From positions 1 to 25,285 of the forward strand of contig CAIWFP010000408.1 in NCBI GenBank assembly GCA_903911985.1: a stretch of 25,285 nucleotides of DNA. The letters are read 5' to 3'. Both the position numbers and the translations under genes were made by a program. The notes under the pieces were generated by a model that had not been told where the DNA came from, ran no database searches, and saw only the letters and a program-made list of their open reading frames with translations. The stretch comes from an uncultured Sphingomonadales bacterium. GTDB lineage: Bacteria; Pseudomonadota; Alphaproteobacteria; Sphingomonadales; Sphingomonadaceae. Positions 8,122-16,167 of this stretch are shown one piece after another (position 1 is the first letter of the stretch; every line of letters begins with the position of its first letter).

Positions 8122-8910
8122 TCATGCGCCCTTGAACTGCGGCGGGCGCTTTGCGGCAAAGGCCGCGCGGCCTTCGGCATAATCATGGCTGGTGAGCGCG
8201 CGCCAAGTTGCCTCATGCGCCACAGCCGGATCGTAGGCCTGCTCGGGCATGGCGATCATGTTGATGATGGCCTTGGAGCCGGCAAGCGAAAGCGGCGCGA
8301 GATGCGCGATGCCTTCAAGCCACGTGCGGGCTGCCGCGACGGGATCTACCTCGAGGCTATCGGCAAAGCCCGTTTCCAGCGCGCGCTCTGCGGTGAAGGG
8401 CTGCGCGTTGTAGAAAATGCGCTTGGCCTCGCTCACCCCGACGAGCGCGACGAGCCGTGCCATCCCGCGCGGGCTGTAGACAATCGAGAGCTTGGCGGCA
8501 GGAATAGAGAACTTGGCATTGGCCGCGACGAAGCGGAAATCGCTCGCCATCGCCAGATTGCAGGCCCCGCCGTAGCAATAGCCCTCGATCGCCGCGATGA
8601 CCGGGCAGCCGAGACCTGCGATCGCATTGCAGGCTTCATCAACTGCGACTTCATAGGTGATGCCCTGCTCGGGCGTCGCGCGGGTCTGCTCGAAATCGCC
8701 GATATCCGCGCCAGAAGAGAAGCAGCCGTTCGCGCCGGTCAGCACCACGCCGCGCAGGTCAGGATCGGTGCCCAGCGCGGTGAACAGATCGCGCAGGCCC
8801 TGCCACATCACGAAGCTGATCGAATTGTACTGCCCCGGCCGATCGAGCGTGACCGTGGCGATAGCGCCTTCGCGGGTGACGGTGACGCCGGGCACTTCGG
8901 GAAGGGTCAT
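8122..8910 (-). CDS. Crotonase-family protein with substituted catalytic glutamates
   Basis: This 262-residue crotonase-superfamily protein has both oxyanion-hole segments, NGCFSSGADI (61-70) and EGYCYGGACNLA (109-120). In place of the two catalytic glutamates of enoyl-CoA hydratase stand N118 and A138. The fold and CoA-binding parts look sound, so the protein probably binds a CoA thioester but does not hydrate it in the usual way. Isomerase, thioesterase-like or ring-cleaving roles occur in the superfamily. The ATG at 8910 overlaps the thioesterase stop as ATGA, and its stop is one base before the GTG of the FAD subunit. It is the second gene of the operon, between a CoA thioesterase and the molybdenum hydroxylase. 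Specific reaction unknown. Confidence 0.9.
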   Translation of the reverse strand: MTLPEVPGVTVTREGAIATVTLDRPGQYNSISFVMWQGLRDLFTALGTDPDLRGVVLTGANGCFSSGADIGDFEQTRATPEQGITYEVAVDEACNAIAGLGCPVIAAIEGYCYGGACNLAMASDFRFVAANAKFSIPAAKLSIVYSPRGMARLVALVGVSEAKRIFYNAQPFTAERALETGFADSLEVDPVAAARTWLEGIAHLAPLSLAGSKAIINMIAMPEQAYDPAVAHEATWRALTSHDYAEGRAAFAAKRPPQFKGA

Positions 8911-9365
8911 GCCGTCACCGTGGTTTGCAGGGTTTCAAGGAAGGCGCGCTTGGCTTCCGGTAGGGGTACCGGACGCCGCGTCTCGGCATCGACGCAGACG
9001 TGGACGAAGAACCCCTCGGCAGCAGCGAGGTCTTCGCCCGCTGCAAAGACGCCCAGTTCATAGCGGATGCTCGATGTGCCGAGCTTGGCAACGCGCAGCC
9101 CCACTTCGACCGGCTGCGGAAACCCGACCGAAGCATGATAGCGGCACCCCGTTTCGACCACGAGCGCGATCATCGATCCGGTTGCCGGGTCAAGCAGCCC
9201 TTCGCCGATCAGCATGGCGTTCACTGCCGTATCGAACAGGCTGTAATAGACCACATTGTTGAGATGGCCGTAGACGTCGTTGTCCATCCAGCGTGTCGCG
9301 ACAGGCGTAAAACGGACATAGTCCGCGCGCTTGCCCCGCCCTGCCTTCGGCTCGCTCACGTCCAT
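8907..9365 (-). CDS. Acyl-CoA thioesterase (4HBT hotdog fold)
   Basis: This hotdog-fold thioesterase of 152 residues shows the 4-hydroxybenzoyl-CoA thioesterase signature: RWMDNDVYGHLNN at about 25-37, with the catalytic Asp, then VVYYSLFDTA. Such enzymes release CoA from aromatic or other acyl-CoAs in the cytoplasm. It is the first gene of the minus-strand operon, and its stop overlaps the next gene as ATGA. The start is uncertain. The ATG at 9365 touches its purine-rich GGGAG directly, whereas the GTG two codons later (9359) has that GGGAG at a normal six-base distance. The GTG may be the real start, giving 150 residues. Being first, it lies directly behind the palindromes at 9387-9406 and 9418-9449. 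Confidence 0.9.
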   Translation of the reverse strand: MDVSEPKAGRGKRADYVRFTPVATRWMDNDVYGHLNNVVYYSLFDTAVNAMLIGEGLLDPATGSMIALVVETGCRYHASVGFPQPVEVGLRVAKLGTSSIRYELGVFAAGEDLAAAEGFFVHVCVDAETRRPVPLPEAKRAFLETLQTTVTA

Positions 9366-9386
9366 CTCCCGAATCGCTCAGATCAA

Positions 9387-9406
9387 GTTTGATTGCGCAT
9401 TCAAAC
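9387..9406. promoter_or_regulatory. Palindromic operator, site 1 (putative TetR site)
   Basis: GTTTGATTGCGCATTCAAAC is a 20-bp palindrome with one mispaired position per arm (9 of 10 pairs). A closely related sequence stands at 16851-16870 beside the tetR gene, with 16 of 20 bases the same and a shared core TTGAnTGnnCAnTCAA. It sits 22 bases before the thioesterase ATG and 118 bases before the alcohol dehydrogenase ATG, so one bound dimer could repress both directions. Assignment to the TetR protein is an inference from location. Confidence 0.65.
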
Positions 9407-9417
9407 AATCGCACAAC

Positions 9418-9449
9418 GCTAGTGACTTTCATTAATGGACTATGCTAGC
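9418..9449. promoter_or_regulatory. 32-bp imperfect palindrome in the divergent promoter region
   Basis: GCTAG at 9418-9422 and CTAGC at 9445-9449 form outer arms placed symmetrically around a perfect CATTAATG core (9430-9437); all share one centre at 9433.5. It is AT-rich against a GC-rich background and lies midway between the divergent thioesterase and alcohol dehydrogenase genes. It may be a second operator, perhaps for the HxlR protein, or a promoter core. No regulator can be assigned from sequence. Confidence 0.45.
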
Positions 9450-9524
9450 ACGCGTCAACCGAATTGACTCCGGCATGACTCCAGCCGCCGCCGGACCGAG
9501 CAACCTGGGAAGAGGTGTCGCCAC

Positions 9525-10658
9525 ATGAAGATCAACGCTGCCGTCTTGCGCGAGATGGGTGCTTCGCAGCCTTACGCCGCGTCGCGCCCGCTGCGCATCG
9601 AGACGCTGGAACTGGGCGAGCCGGGCCATGACGAAGTGCTCGTGCGGATCGCCGCAGCAGGTCTGTGCCATTCCGATCTTTCGGTGATCAACGGCAGTCG
9701 CCCCCGCCCGATGCCGATGGCGCTGGGCCATGAAGCCGCTGGCGTGGTGGTGAAGGCCGGTGAAGGCGTGCGCGATCTTGTGCCGGGCGATCATGTGATC
9801 ATGGTGTTCATGCCCAGCTGCGGCCACTGCCTGCCTTGCGCTGAGGGGCGGCCGGCGCTGTGCGAGCCGGGCGCAGCTGCCAACGGGCGTGGCAGCCTGC
9901 TCTCGGGCGCGATGCTGCTGGAACGCGAGGATCACTCAGCCGTTCACCACCATCTCGGCGTGTCGGCTTTTGCCGATCATGCCGTCGTGTCGCGCCATTC
10001 GCTGGTCAAGGTCGATCCGTCGATCCCGCTCGAAATCGCGGCGCTGTTCGGCTGCGCGGTGCTGACGGGCATGGGCGCAGTGGTCAACACGGCTCAGGTG
10101 AGCGCAGGGCAGAGCGTCGTCGTTATTGGTCTGGGCGGCGTCGGCCTTGCCGCGGTACTCGGCGCGGTCGCGAGCGGTGCGGCGCAGATCATCGCGGTAG
10201 ATCTCTCCGAAGACAAAATGGCGCTGGCGCGAGAACTGGGTGCGACCGCAACGGTCAACGCCGGAGATGCCGATGCAGTCGACCAAGTCCGCGCGCTGAC
10301 GCGCGGCGGGGCTGACTTCGCTTTCGAGTTCGCCGGGGTACTGCCTGCGCTCGAAAGTGCGTGGAAGATGACCCGACGCGGTGGCACCACGATTACCGCA
10401 GGTCTGCCCCCGCCCGAGGCCGCACTTGGCGTCAATGTTGTCCAGCTCGTCGCCGAGGAGCGCGCGCTCAAGGGCAGTTACATCGGCACGTGTGTGCCGG
10501 TGCGCAACATTCCCCGCTACGTCGAACTTTACCAGCTTGGCCGTCTGCCGGTCGACCGGCTCATGACGGGCACGATCCCACTGTCCGAGATCAACGAGGG
10601 CTTTGACCGGCTGCACGAAGGCAGCGTCGTCCGCCTTGTCGTCACTTTCGGCGCCTGA
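9525..10658 (+). CDS. Zinc-dependent alcohol dehydrogenase (MDR family)
   Basis: This 377-residue medium-chain dehydrogenase oxidises an alcohol to an aldehyde or ketone with NAD. Catalytic zinc ligands are visible as C48 (in LCHSD) and H69/E70 (in GHE). The structural zinc is bound by C99, C102, C105 and C113 (CGHCLPC through ALC). The nucleotide-binding GLGGVG lies near residue 204. Everything needed for activity is present. The ATG at 9525 is preceded by AGAGG at nine bases. It opens the plus-strand operon, divergent from the molybdenum hydroxylase operon and sharing its control region. A likely role is oxidising the alcohol made by the P450, ahead of an aldehyde dehydrogenase. Class III (formaldehyde) function is less likely given the context. 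Confidence 0.93.
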   Translation: MKINAAVLREMGASQPYAASRPLRIETLELGEPGHDEVLVRIAAAGLCHSDLSVINGSRPRPMPMALGHEAAGVVVKAGEGVRDLVPGDHVIMVFMPSCGHCLPCAEGRPALCEPGAAANGRGSLLSGAMLLEREDHSAVHHHLGVSAFADHAVVSRHSLVKVDPSIPLEIAALFGCAVLTGMGAVVNTAQVSAGQSVVVIGLGGVGLAAVLGAVASGAAQIIAVDLSEDKMALARELGATATVNAGDADAVDQVRALTRGGADFAFEFAGVLPALESAWKMTRRGGTTITAGLPPPEAALGVNVVQLVAEERALKGSYIGTCVPVRNIPRYVELYQLGRLPVDRLMTGTIPLSEINEGFDRLHEGSVVRLVVTFGA

Positions 10659-10670
10659 GGAGAGACCGTA

Positions 10671-11387
10671 ATGGACATGACCGGCGAACAGCGCATTCCA
10701 GCTCCACGCGAAGCGGTGTGGCGGGCGCTCAACGATCCCGACGTGCTGCGCCGCTGCATCCCGGGTTGCCAGGAACTGACCATGCAGTCCGACACGGAAA
10801 TGAGCATGGTTGCGGTGATCAAGGTCGGACCAATTTCGGCGCGGTTCCAAGGCGCGGTGACGCTCTCCGAGCTCGATCCGCCCAACGGCTACCGCATTGT
10901 CGGTGAAGGCCAGGGCGGCGTGGCCGGCCACGCGCGCGGCGGTGCGCTGGTCAAGCTGGTCGATGATGGCGATGGCACGCTGCTGACTTATGTCGTCAGC
11001 GCGCAAATCGGCGGCAAACTGGCGCAGCTTGGCGGGCGCATGATCGATGCCACGGCCAAATCGATGTCGGCGGCGTTTTTCCGCAAGTTTGCCGAGGAAA
11101 TCGCAAGCCCCACGGGGGCAGCGCCTCTGCCCCCTTCTGCTGCCGCGATCACAGCGCCGGTTGCAGCTTATGCGCCTGCTGGCGTTCCCATGGCAGCACC
11201 GGCTTCCAGCTGGGGCAGCCAGCTCGCCTATCTGCTGGCCGGGCTGGTCATCGGCTACATCGCGCTGCGTTTTGTCGGTGCGGTCCCCGGCGCACCAGCC
11301 GATCTGCACGCCCTGTTTGACCTCGCGCTGGCGGGTATCGCCGGGTTCTGCCTCGGCCGCCGCCCCACCGTCGTCATCCGTTCCTGA
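10671..11387 (+). CDS. coxG: CoxG-like SRPBCC protein with C-terminal membrane segment
   Basis: This 238-residue protein has an N-terminal SRPBCC domain of the CO-dehydrogenase subunit G family (residues about 1-145), with IPAPREAVWRAL and RRCIPGCQEL typical of CoxG. A Pro/Ala-rich linker follows (about 145-180). A hydrophobic stretch, LAYLLAGLVIGYIALRFVGAV (near 183-206), and a second weaker one end the chain. CoxG proteins are known to attach molybdenum hydroxylases to the membrane and connect them to quinone. Here the matching hydroxylase is in the divergent operon, 1.3 kb away. GGAGAG precedes the ATG, 12 bases after the alcohol dehydrogenase stop. It most likely couples the 3630-8120 enzyme to the respiratory chain. 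The gene symbol denotes family, not CO oxidation. Confidence 0.85.
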   Translation: MDMTGEQRIPAPREAVWRALNDPDVLRRCIPGCQELTMQSDTEMSMVAVIKVGPISARFQGAVTLSELDPPNGYRIVGEGQGGVAGHARGGALVKLVDDGDGTLLTYVVSAQIGGKLAQLGGRMIDATAKSMSAAFFRKFAEEIASPTGAAPLPPSAAAITAPVAAYAPAGVPMAAPASSWGSQLAYLLAGLVIGYIALRFVGAVPGAPADLHALFDLALAGIAGFCLGRRPTVVIRS

Positions 11388-11428
11388 ACATAGCCGCAAA
11401 CGGCACCATAGCCCAGGAGAGGCCCGCC

Positions 11429-12979
11429 ATGTTTCACGCCGAGCTGATCACCCCATTCGCCGCGTTGCTTGAACGCCATGCCCGTGAGCGCGGCGCCAAG
11501 CATGCCTACCGCGACAATAGTCGCGCGATCACATATGCCGATCTCCATCGGCGCACCGCCAATCTGGCCGGGCATATTGCCGTGCTCGGGCTGGAGCCGG
11601 GCGACCATGCGGCAGTGCTGCTGCCCAATTCGGTCGACTGGATCGAGGCGACCATCGCCACGGTGCGCGCGGGCGGCGTTGCCGTGCCGGTGAGCGCGGA
11701 AGCAACGCCCTCGGAAATTCTCTATCGCCTGACGCATGCGGGCTGCCGCGTGGTTTTCACCAACACCGCCCTGGCCCCGGTGCTGGCCGATCTGACCGGA
11801 GAGCTGCCCGATCTACGTGCAGTCGTGATCGTCGATGCCGACCATACGAGCGCGCTCGAAGTCCACCAGCACGCGCTCGATGTGCTGGCCGACCGCGCAC
11901 CGACCGTGCCCGCACGCGATCTTGACGATATCGATGCGCCTGCTTTCCTTGTCTATACCTCAGGCACCACGGGCAAGCCCAAGGGCGTGCAGCTTTCGTG
12001 CCGGGGTATGCTGTGGGTGACAGCATCGTGCTGGGCGCCAGTGCTCGGGCTCAACGAACACGACGTCGTGCTCTCGCCCCTCCCGCTCTACCATTCCTAT
12101 GCTCTCAATCTTTCCGTGATCTCGATCCTCGCGACGGGTGCGACGATCCACCTCATGGAGAAGTATTCGACCAGCGAGGCACTGCGGCTGCTGGAAACGG
12201 GTGAGTTCACCGTGATGCCAGCAGTGCCGACGATCTTCCACTATCTGATGGAAGCCGCGCTGGCTAAGGGATCGACCGCGCTGAATGGACTGCGCGCCTG
12301 CGTGTCAGCGGGGGCTATCATGCCCGCCACGCTCAACACCGCGTTCGAGCGCGCCTTCGGCGTGCCGCTGCTCGATGGCTATGGCATCACTGAGACCTCG
12401 ACCATGGTGACGATGAACCCGCAAGGCGCGCGAGTCATGGGCTCCTGCGGTCTCCCCCTGCCCGGCCTTGCAGTGCGGATCGTCGATCCCACCAGCCTCG
12501 CCGAATGCGTGCCGGGCAGCGAAGGCGAACTGATCGTGCGCGGCCCCAATGTCATGCTCGGATACCTCAAGAATCCTGAGGAGACCGCGCGCGCGGTTCG
12601 GAGTGGCTGGTATCACACGGGCGACCTCGCACGCGCTGATGCCAATGGCTTCATCACGATCACCGGGCGGATCAAGGAACTGATCATCCGCGGCGGGCAG
12701 AACATTGCGCCTGCCGAAATCGAGGAAGTCGTGCTGGGGCTCGAAAGCGTGGCCGATTGCGCCGTGGCCGCCCTGCCCGACAGTCAGCTGGGTGAAGTGC
12801 CTGGCCTCTTCGTTGTGCCGCGTGGGCCCGATTTCGATTCGGCAGAAGTGCTCGCGCACTGCCGCAAGCATCTCTCGAGCTACAAGGTGCCCGCCGCCGT
12901 CCACGTCATCGCCGAAGTGCCGCGCACCGGTTCGGGTAAAGTCATCCGTTTCAAACTCAAGGAGATGGTCGCGGATTGA
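11429..12979 (+). CDS. Acyl-CoA synthetase (AMP-dependent ligase), second copy
   Basis: This 516-residue ANL-family ligase activates a carboxylate to acyl-AMP and then acyl-CoA. Motifs in order: VYTSGTTGKPKGV (about 174-186), YGITETST (about 317-324), GWYHTGDLARADANGF with ITGRIKELIIRGGQNI (about 392-427), and the catalytic Lys in RTGSGKVIRFKL near 502. It is complete and closer to long-chain or aromatic acyl-CoA ligases of the FadD/4CL type than to the ligase at 1244-2821. The two probably activate different intermediates. The start ATG at 11429 has CAGGAGAGG upstream. It lies 41 bases after the CoxG-like gene and 29 bases before the thiolase start. Confidence 0.93.
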   Translation: MFHAELITPFAALLERHARERGAKHAYRDNSRAITYADLHRRTANLAGHIAVLGLEPGDHAAVLLPNSVDWIEATIATVRAGGVAVPVSAEATPSEILYRLTHAGCRVVFTNTALAPVLADLTGELPDLRAVVIVDADHTSALEVHQHALDVLADRAPTVPARDLDDIDAPAFLVYTSGTTGKPKGVQLSCRGMLWVTASCWAPVLGLNEHDVVLSPLPLYHSYALNLSVISILATGATIHLMEKYSTSEALRLLETGEFTVMPAVPTIFHYLMEAALAKGSTALNGLRACVSAGAIMPATLNTAFERAFGVPLLDGYGITETSTMVTMNPQGARVMGSCGLPLPGLAVRIVDPTSLAECVPGSEGELIVRGPNVMLGYLKNPEETARAVRSGWYHTGDLARADANGFITITGRIKELIIRGGQNIAPAEIEEVVLGLESVADCAVAALPDSQLGEVPGLFVVPRGPDFDSAEVLAHCRKHLSSYKVPAAVHVIAEVPRTGSGKVIRFKLKEMVAD

Positions 12980-13008
12980 CCGCTGACCGTTCGCGAAAGG
13001 GCTTCTCC

Positions 13009-14193
13009 ATGTCAGACGATCCTGTTGTTATTTTAAGCTTTGCGCGCACCCCGATGGGCGGCTTTCAGGGCGACTTCGCCGGGGTGAAGGCGACGGATCT
13101 CGGCGCCGAGGCCGTCCGCGCGGCTGTAGAGCGGTCAGGCGTAAATCCCGACACCATCGACCGCGTCTACATGGGCTGTGTCCTGCCCACAGCGCTCGGC
13201 CAGGCTCCGGCACGTCAGGCGACATTGGGTGCCGGCCTGCCGCTGTCGGTCGAGGCGACCACGGTCAACAAGATGTGCGGGTCGGGCATGCAGGCGGCAA
13301 TCATGGGCTACGAGGCGCTGGCGGCCGGCACCGTCGACATGGTGGTGGCCGGGGGCATGGAGAGCATGACCAATGCCCCTTATGCTCTTGCCAAGCACCG
13401 CTCCGGCGCGCGGATCGGCCACGACACCATCGTGGACACGATGATGCTCGACGGCCTTGAGGATGCCTATGAGCCGGGCAAGGCCATGGGCGTGTTCGCC
13501 GAGGAAGCCGTGCGCGACTACCAATTCACGCGCGAGGAACAGGACGACTACGCGCTGCGCTCGCTGAGCCGGGCCAAGACGGCCATCGCCGAAGGCTGGT
13601 TCGTGCGCGAGATCACGCCCGTCACCGTTTCCACGCGCGGCGGCGATCTGATGATCGATACTGACGAGCAACCGGCGAAGGCGCGACCTGAAAAGATCCC
13701 GCAGCTCAAGCCTGCCTTCGTCAAGGACGGCACAGTAACTCCGGCCAATTCGTCCTCGATTTCAGACGGTGCGGCTGCACTCGTGCTCACACGGCAGAGC
13801 ATTGTGGACCGTGATGGCCTCACGCCAATTGCCCGCATCGTTGCGACCGCATCGCACGCGCAGGCCCCCAACAAGTTTGCTTCAGCCCCCGTCCCCGCGA
13901 TGCGGAAAGTCCTGGACCGGGCTGGTTGGAGTGTTGCCGATGTTGACCTGTTCGAAGTGAACGAGGCCTTTGCCGTGGTCGCGATGATTGCGGCCAGGGA
14001 ACTCGCAATTCCGGCGGACAAGCTCAACGTCAATGGCGGTGCCTGCGCGCTTGGTCATCCGATCGGCGCATCGGGCGCGCGGATCATTGCCACGCTGCTG
14101 AACGCGCTCGCAACACGCGGCCTCAAGCGCGGGGTTGCCTCACTCTGCATCGGCGGCGGCGAAGCCACGGCCATTGCTGTCGAACTTGTCTGA
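13009..14193 (+). CDS. Thiolase (acetyl-CoA acyltransferase/acetyltransferase)
   Basis: This 394-residue thiolase cleaves a 3-ketoacyl-CoA with free CoA, the last step of a beta-oxidation round, or condenses two acetyl-CoA in reverse. The nucleophile C90 sits in NKMCGSGMQA, the catalytic H350 in NGGACALGHPIGASG, and the second cysteine C380 in CIGGGEA. Length is standard for a cytoplasmic tetrameric thiolase. An open frame reaches back into the ligase gene, but the ATG at 13009 has AAAGG upstream and begins MSDDPVVILSFARTPMG, the usual thiolase start. It lies between a CoA ligase and a crotonase, which favours degradation. The chain length it prefers cannot be told by eye. Confidence 0.95.
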   Translation: MSDDPVVILSFARTPMGGFQGDFAGVKATDLGAEAVRAAVERSGVNPDTIDRVYMGCVLPTALGQAPARQATLGAGLPLSVEATTVNKMCGSGMQAAIMGYEALAAGTVDMVVAGGMESMTNAPYALAKHRSGARIGHDTIVDTMMLDGLEDAYEPGKAMGVFAEEAVRDYQFTREEQDDYALRSLSRAKTAIAEGWFVREITPVTVSTRGGDLMIDTDEQPAKARPEKIPQLKPAFVKDGTVTPANSSSISDGAAALVLTRQSIVDRDGLTPIARIVATASHAQAPNKFASAPVPAMRKVLDRAGWSVADVDLFEVNEAFAVVAMIAARELAIPADKLNVNGGACALGHPIGASGARIIATLLNALATRGLKRGVASLCIGGGEATAIAVELV

Positions 14194-14205
14194 GAAGGAA
14201 CACCA

Positions 14206-15000
14206 ATGAATCTGGTCAAACTCGACTGGCACGATGCCGTTGCCATCATCTCGCTAAACCGCCCCGATGCCGCCAATGCGATCAGTATCGAATTCGCCGA
14301 AGCGCTGCGCGGCGTCGCGCAAGAGATTGCCGGCGAAGGGCGTGCGCGCGCCGTGCTGCTGCGCGCGGAAGGTAAAATGTTCAGCGGCGGCGGCGATGTT
14401 GGCGCGATGCTGACCAAGAAGGCCGAACTCGACAAGGACGCCTATGGAGCGTTCTTTCAATCACTGGTGAACGGCTTTCACGAGGCGGTCCGCGCGCTGC
14501 GCGCCATCGAAGCGCCCCTGATTGCAGCGGTCAATGGCACAGCTGCGGGCGGCGGCATGAGCTTGGCGTTGGCCTGCGATCTCGTCCTGGCCTCGCCGAA
14601 GGCCAAGTTCGTACCGGCTTATCCCGGGATCGGTCTTTCAACCGACGGCGGCATGAGCTGGTCCTTGCCCCGGATCGTCGGGCCGAAGAAGGCCATGCAA
14701 CTGCTGATCGAAAACCGGCCAATTGGCGCGGACGAGGCCCTGCAACTGGGCCTCGTCTCGAACCTACTCGACGAAACAGACTTTGATACCGCTGCATTAG
14801 CGCGGGTCGAAGCGATTGCGCGCCTGCCGCGAAAGGCGATTGCGGGAATTCGCAAGCTGATCGAGGACAGTGCGGGCGTTTCTCTTGAGCGTCAGCTCGA
14901 AATGGAACTCATGACAATCGGACGCCTCGCGACCGCGCCCGACGCGCTGGAAGGGCTAGATGCCTTTGCCGCACGCCGCGCGCCTCTCTTTACCGACTGA
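14206..15000 (+). CDS. Enoyl-CoA hydratase/isomerase, PaaG-like
   Basis: This 264-residue crotonase has oxyanion-hole segments GKMFSGGGDVGAM (about 62-74) and NGTAAGGGMSLALACDL (about 109-125). It also has VPAYPGIGLSTDGGMSWSLPRIVG, the pattern seen in PaaG and 1,2-epoxyphenylacetyl-CoA isomerase relatives rather than in true hydratases. It lacks the hydratase Glu pair and has Met at the first site. An isomerase (double-bond or epoxide) is the best guess, with hydratase as alternative. It follows the thiolase by 12 bases, with GAGAAGGA as ribosome site, and is the last metabolic gene of the plus operon before the regulators. Confidence 0.92.
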   Translation: MNLVKLDWHDAVAIISLNRPDAANAISIEFAEALRGVAQEIAGEGRARAVLLRAEGKMFSGGGDVGAMLTKKAELDKDAYGAFFQSLVNGFHEAVRALRAIEAPLIAAVNGTAAGGGMSLALACDLVLASPKAKFVPAYPGIGLSTDGGMSWSLPRIVGPKKAMQLLIENRPIGADEALQLGLVSNLLDETDFDTAALARVEAIARLPRKAIAGIRKLIEDSAGVSLERQLEMELMTIGRLATAPDALEGLDAFAARRAPLFTD

Positions 15001-15072
15001 GTAAGTCGTTGCCGCAGATCGCCTCTGGGCAGCATCCCCTTGCGCCGCTACTTGCAGGGTGCGGCGAGAGGG

Positions 15073-16167
15073 ATGGGTTCGGTGCGTGAGATGACGGTCA
15101 ATGCGCGCATGATCAGAAACTGTTCGGTCGAGCGAACGCTAACGATCGTCTCGGACACCTGGACGTTTCTGGTCCTGCGCGAATTCTATCTTGGCGCGCG
15201 TCGGTTCGATCAGATCCAACGCGTGCTTGGTGTGCCACGCAGCACGCTGAGCAGCCGCCTAGCCGCGCTCGCCGAACATGACGTGATCGCAAAAGTGCCC
15301 GATCCGGAGCGCAATAACCGTCACGAATATCGCCTGACTGAACGGGGACGAGAGCTCTATCTCGTCATGCTCAGTCTGCTTCGCTTCGGTGACCGTCACC
15401 TGCATGGCGGCGCACCAGTGCCGCTGCGCCTCACCCACCGCACTTGTGGCCACGTGTTCCAGCCCGAGACCGCCTGTTCGGCCTGCCGTGCAAATATCGA
15501 AGCGACCGAGGTCACATATCGTGACGGCCCAGGGGCCGGAACCAGCCCGGCCCCGGTTCAGGCGCAGCGCCGCCGGCGCGGCGAGCCGGGCGCCTTCGAG
15601 CGCAGCCGCCCGTCTTCGGTTTCGCGCACACTGGAAATCATCGCCGACCGCTGGACCTTCCTGATTCTCCGCGAATTGTTTCTGGGCTCCCGCCGGTTTG
15701 ATCAGTTTGGCGCGCAGCTTGGCGTCGCCAGTGCGATCCTGGCGACGCGGCTCAACCGCCTGACCAAGGCAGGAATTATCCGGCGCTCCAAATATCAGGA
15801 TCTTCCCGAGCGCTTCGAATATCGGCTGACCACCATTGGCCGCGATCTCTATCTGCCGATGATCCAGATGCTGCATTGGGGCGATCGCTGGCTGGGCCAC
15901 CCCGCCCCCATGATCCTCACGCACCAGACCTGCGGACAGGACTTTGTGCCGCAGATCGTTTGCAGTTGTTGCCGTGAGGACATCGTGGCGCACGATGTCC
16001 GCTATGATCTCAACTATGCGTTGGCATCGCCCGATGATGCGGCCTCGGCCCGGACACCGCAGAACACGATATTGAACAATTCATCGCCGAACGAGCGCGC
16101 AAAATTTGAATCGAACCCGGCTGATCCTACAATCGGCTCAAGCAGGCGTCGCCGCGCGACGAGGTGA
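15073..16167 (+). CDS. Tandem double-HxlR transcriptional regulator
   Basis: This roughly 364-residue protein contains two HxlR-type winged-helix domains. Repeat 1 (about 15-155) has SDTWTFLVLREFYLGARRFDQ and repeat 2 (about 178-312) has ADRWTFLILRELFLGSRRFDQ; both have a wing followed by YRLT. Each repeat ends in a similar cysteine module: HRTCGHVF then ACSACR, and HQTCGQDF then VCSCCR, which could bind zinc or sense redox or quinones. Normal HxlR proteins are about 110-160 residues and act as dimers, so this looks like a one-chain dimer. The last 52 residues are low-complexity and lie entirely opposite the 3' end of tetR. The start is uncertain: ATG 15073, GTG 15082 and ATG 15091 are all in frame, with GAGAGGGA nearby. 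It probably regulates the adjacent degradation genes. Confidence 0.85.
   Translation: MGSVREMTVNARMIRNCSVERTLTIVSDTWTFLVLREFYLGARRFDQIQRVLGVPRSTLSSRLAALAEHDVIAKVPDPERNNRHEYRLTERGRELYLVMLSLLRFGDRHLHGGAPVPLRLTHRTCGHVFQPETACSACRANIEATEVTYRDGPGAGTSPAPVQAQRRRRGEPGAFERSRPSSVSRTLEIIADRWTFLILRELFLGSRRFDQFGAQLGVASAILATRLNRLTKAGIIRRSKYQDLPERFEYRLTTIGRDLYLPMIQMLHWGDRWLGHPAPMILTHQTCGQDFVPQIVCSCCREDIVAHDVRYDLNYALASPDDAASARTPQNTILNNSSPNERAKFESNPADPTIGSSRRRRATR

Noticed and set aside
9936..11399. 487-residue open frame on the minus strand opposite the alcohol dehydrogenase and CoxG-like genes
   Set aside because: Antisense shadow of GC-rich genes; Arg/His/Asp/Gly-rich without any domain, and both plus-strand genes are clear.
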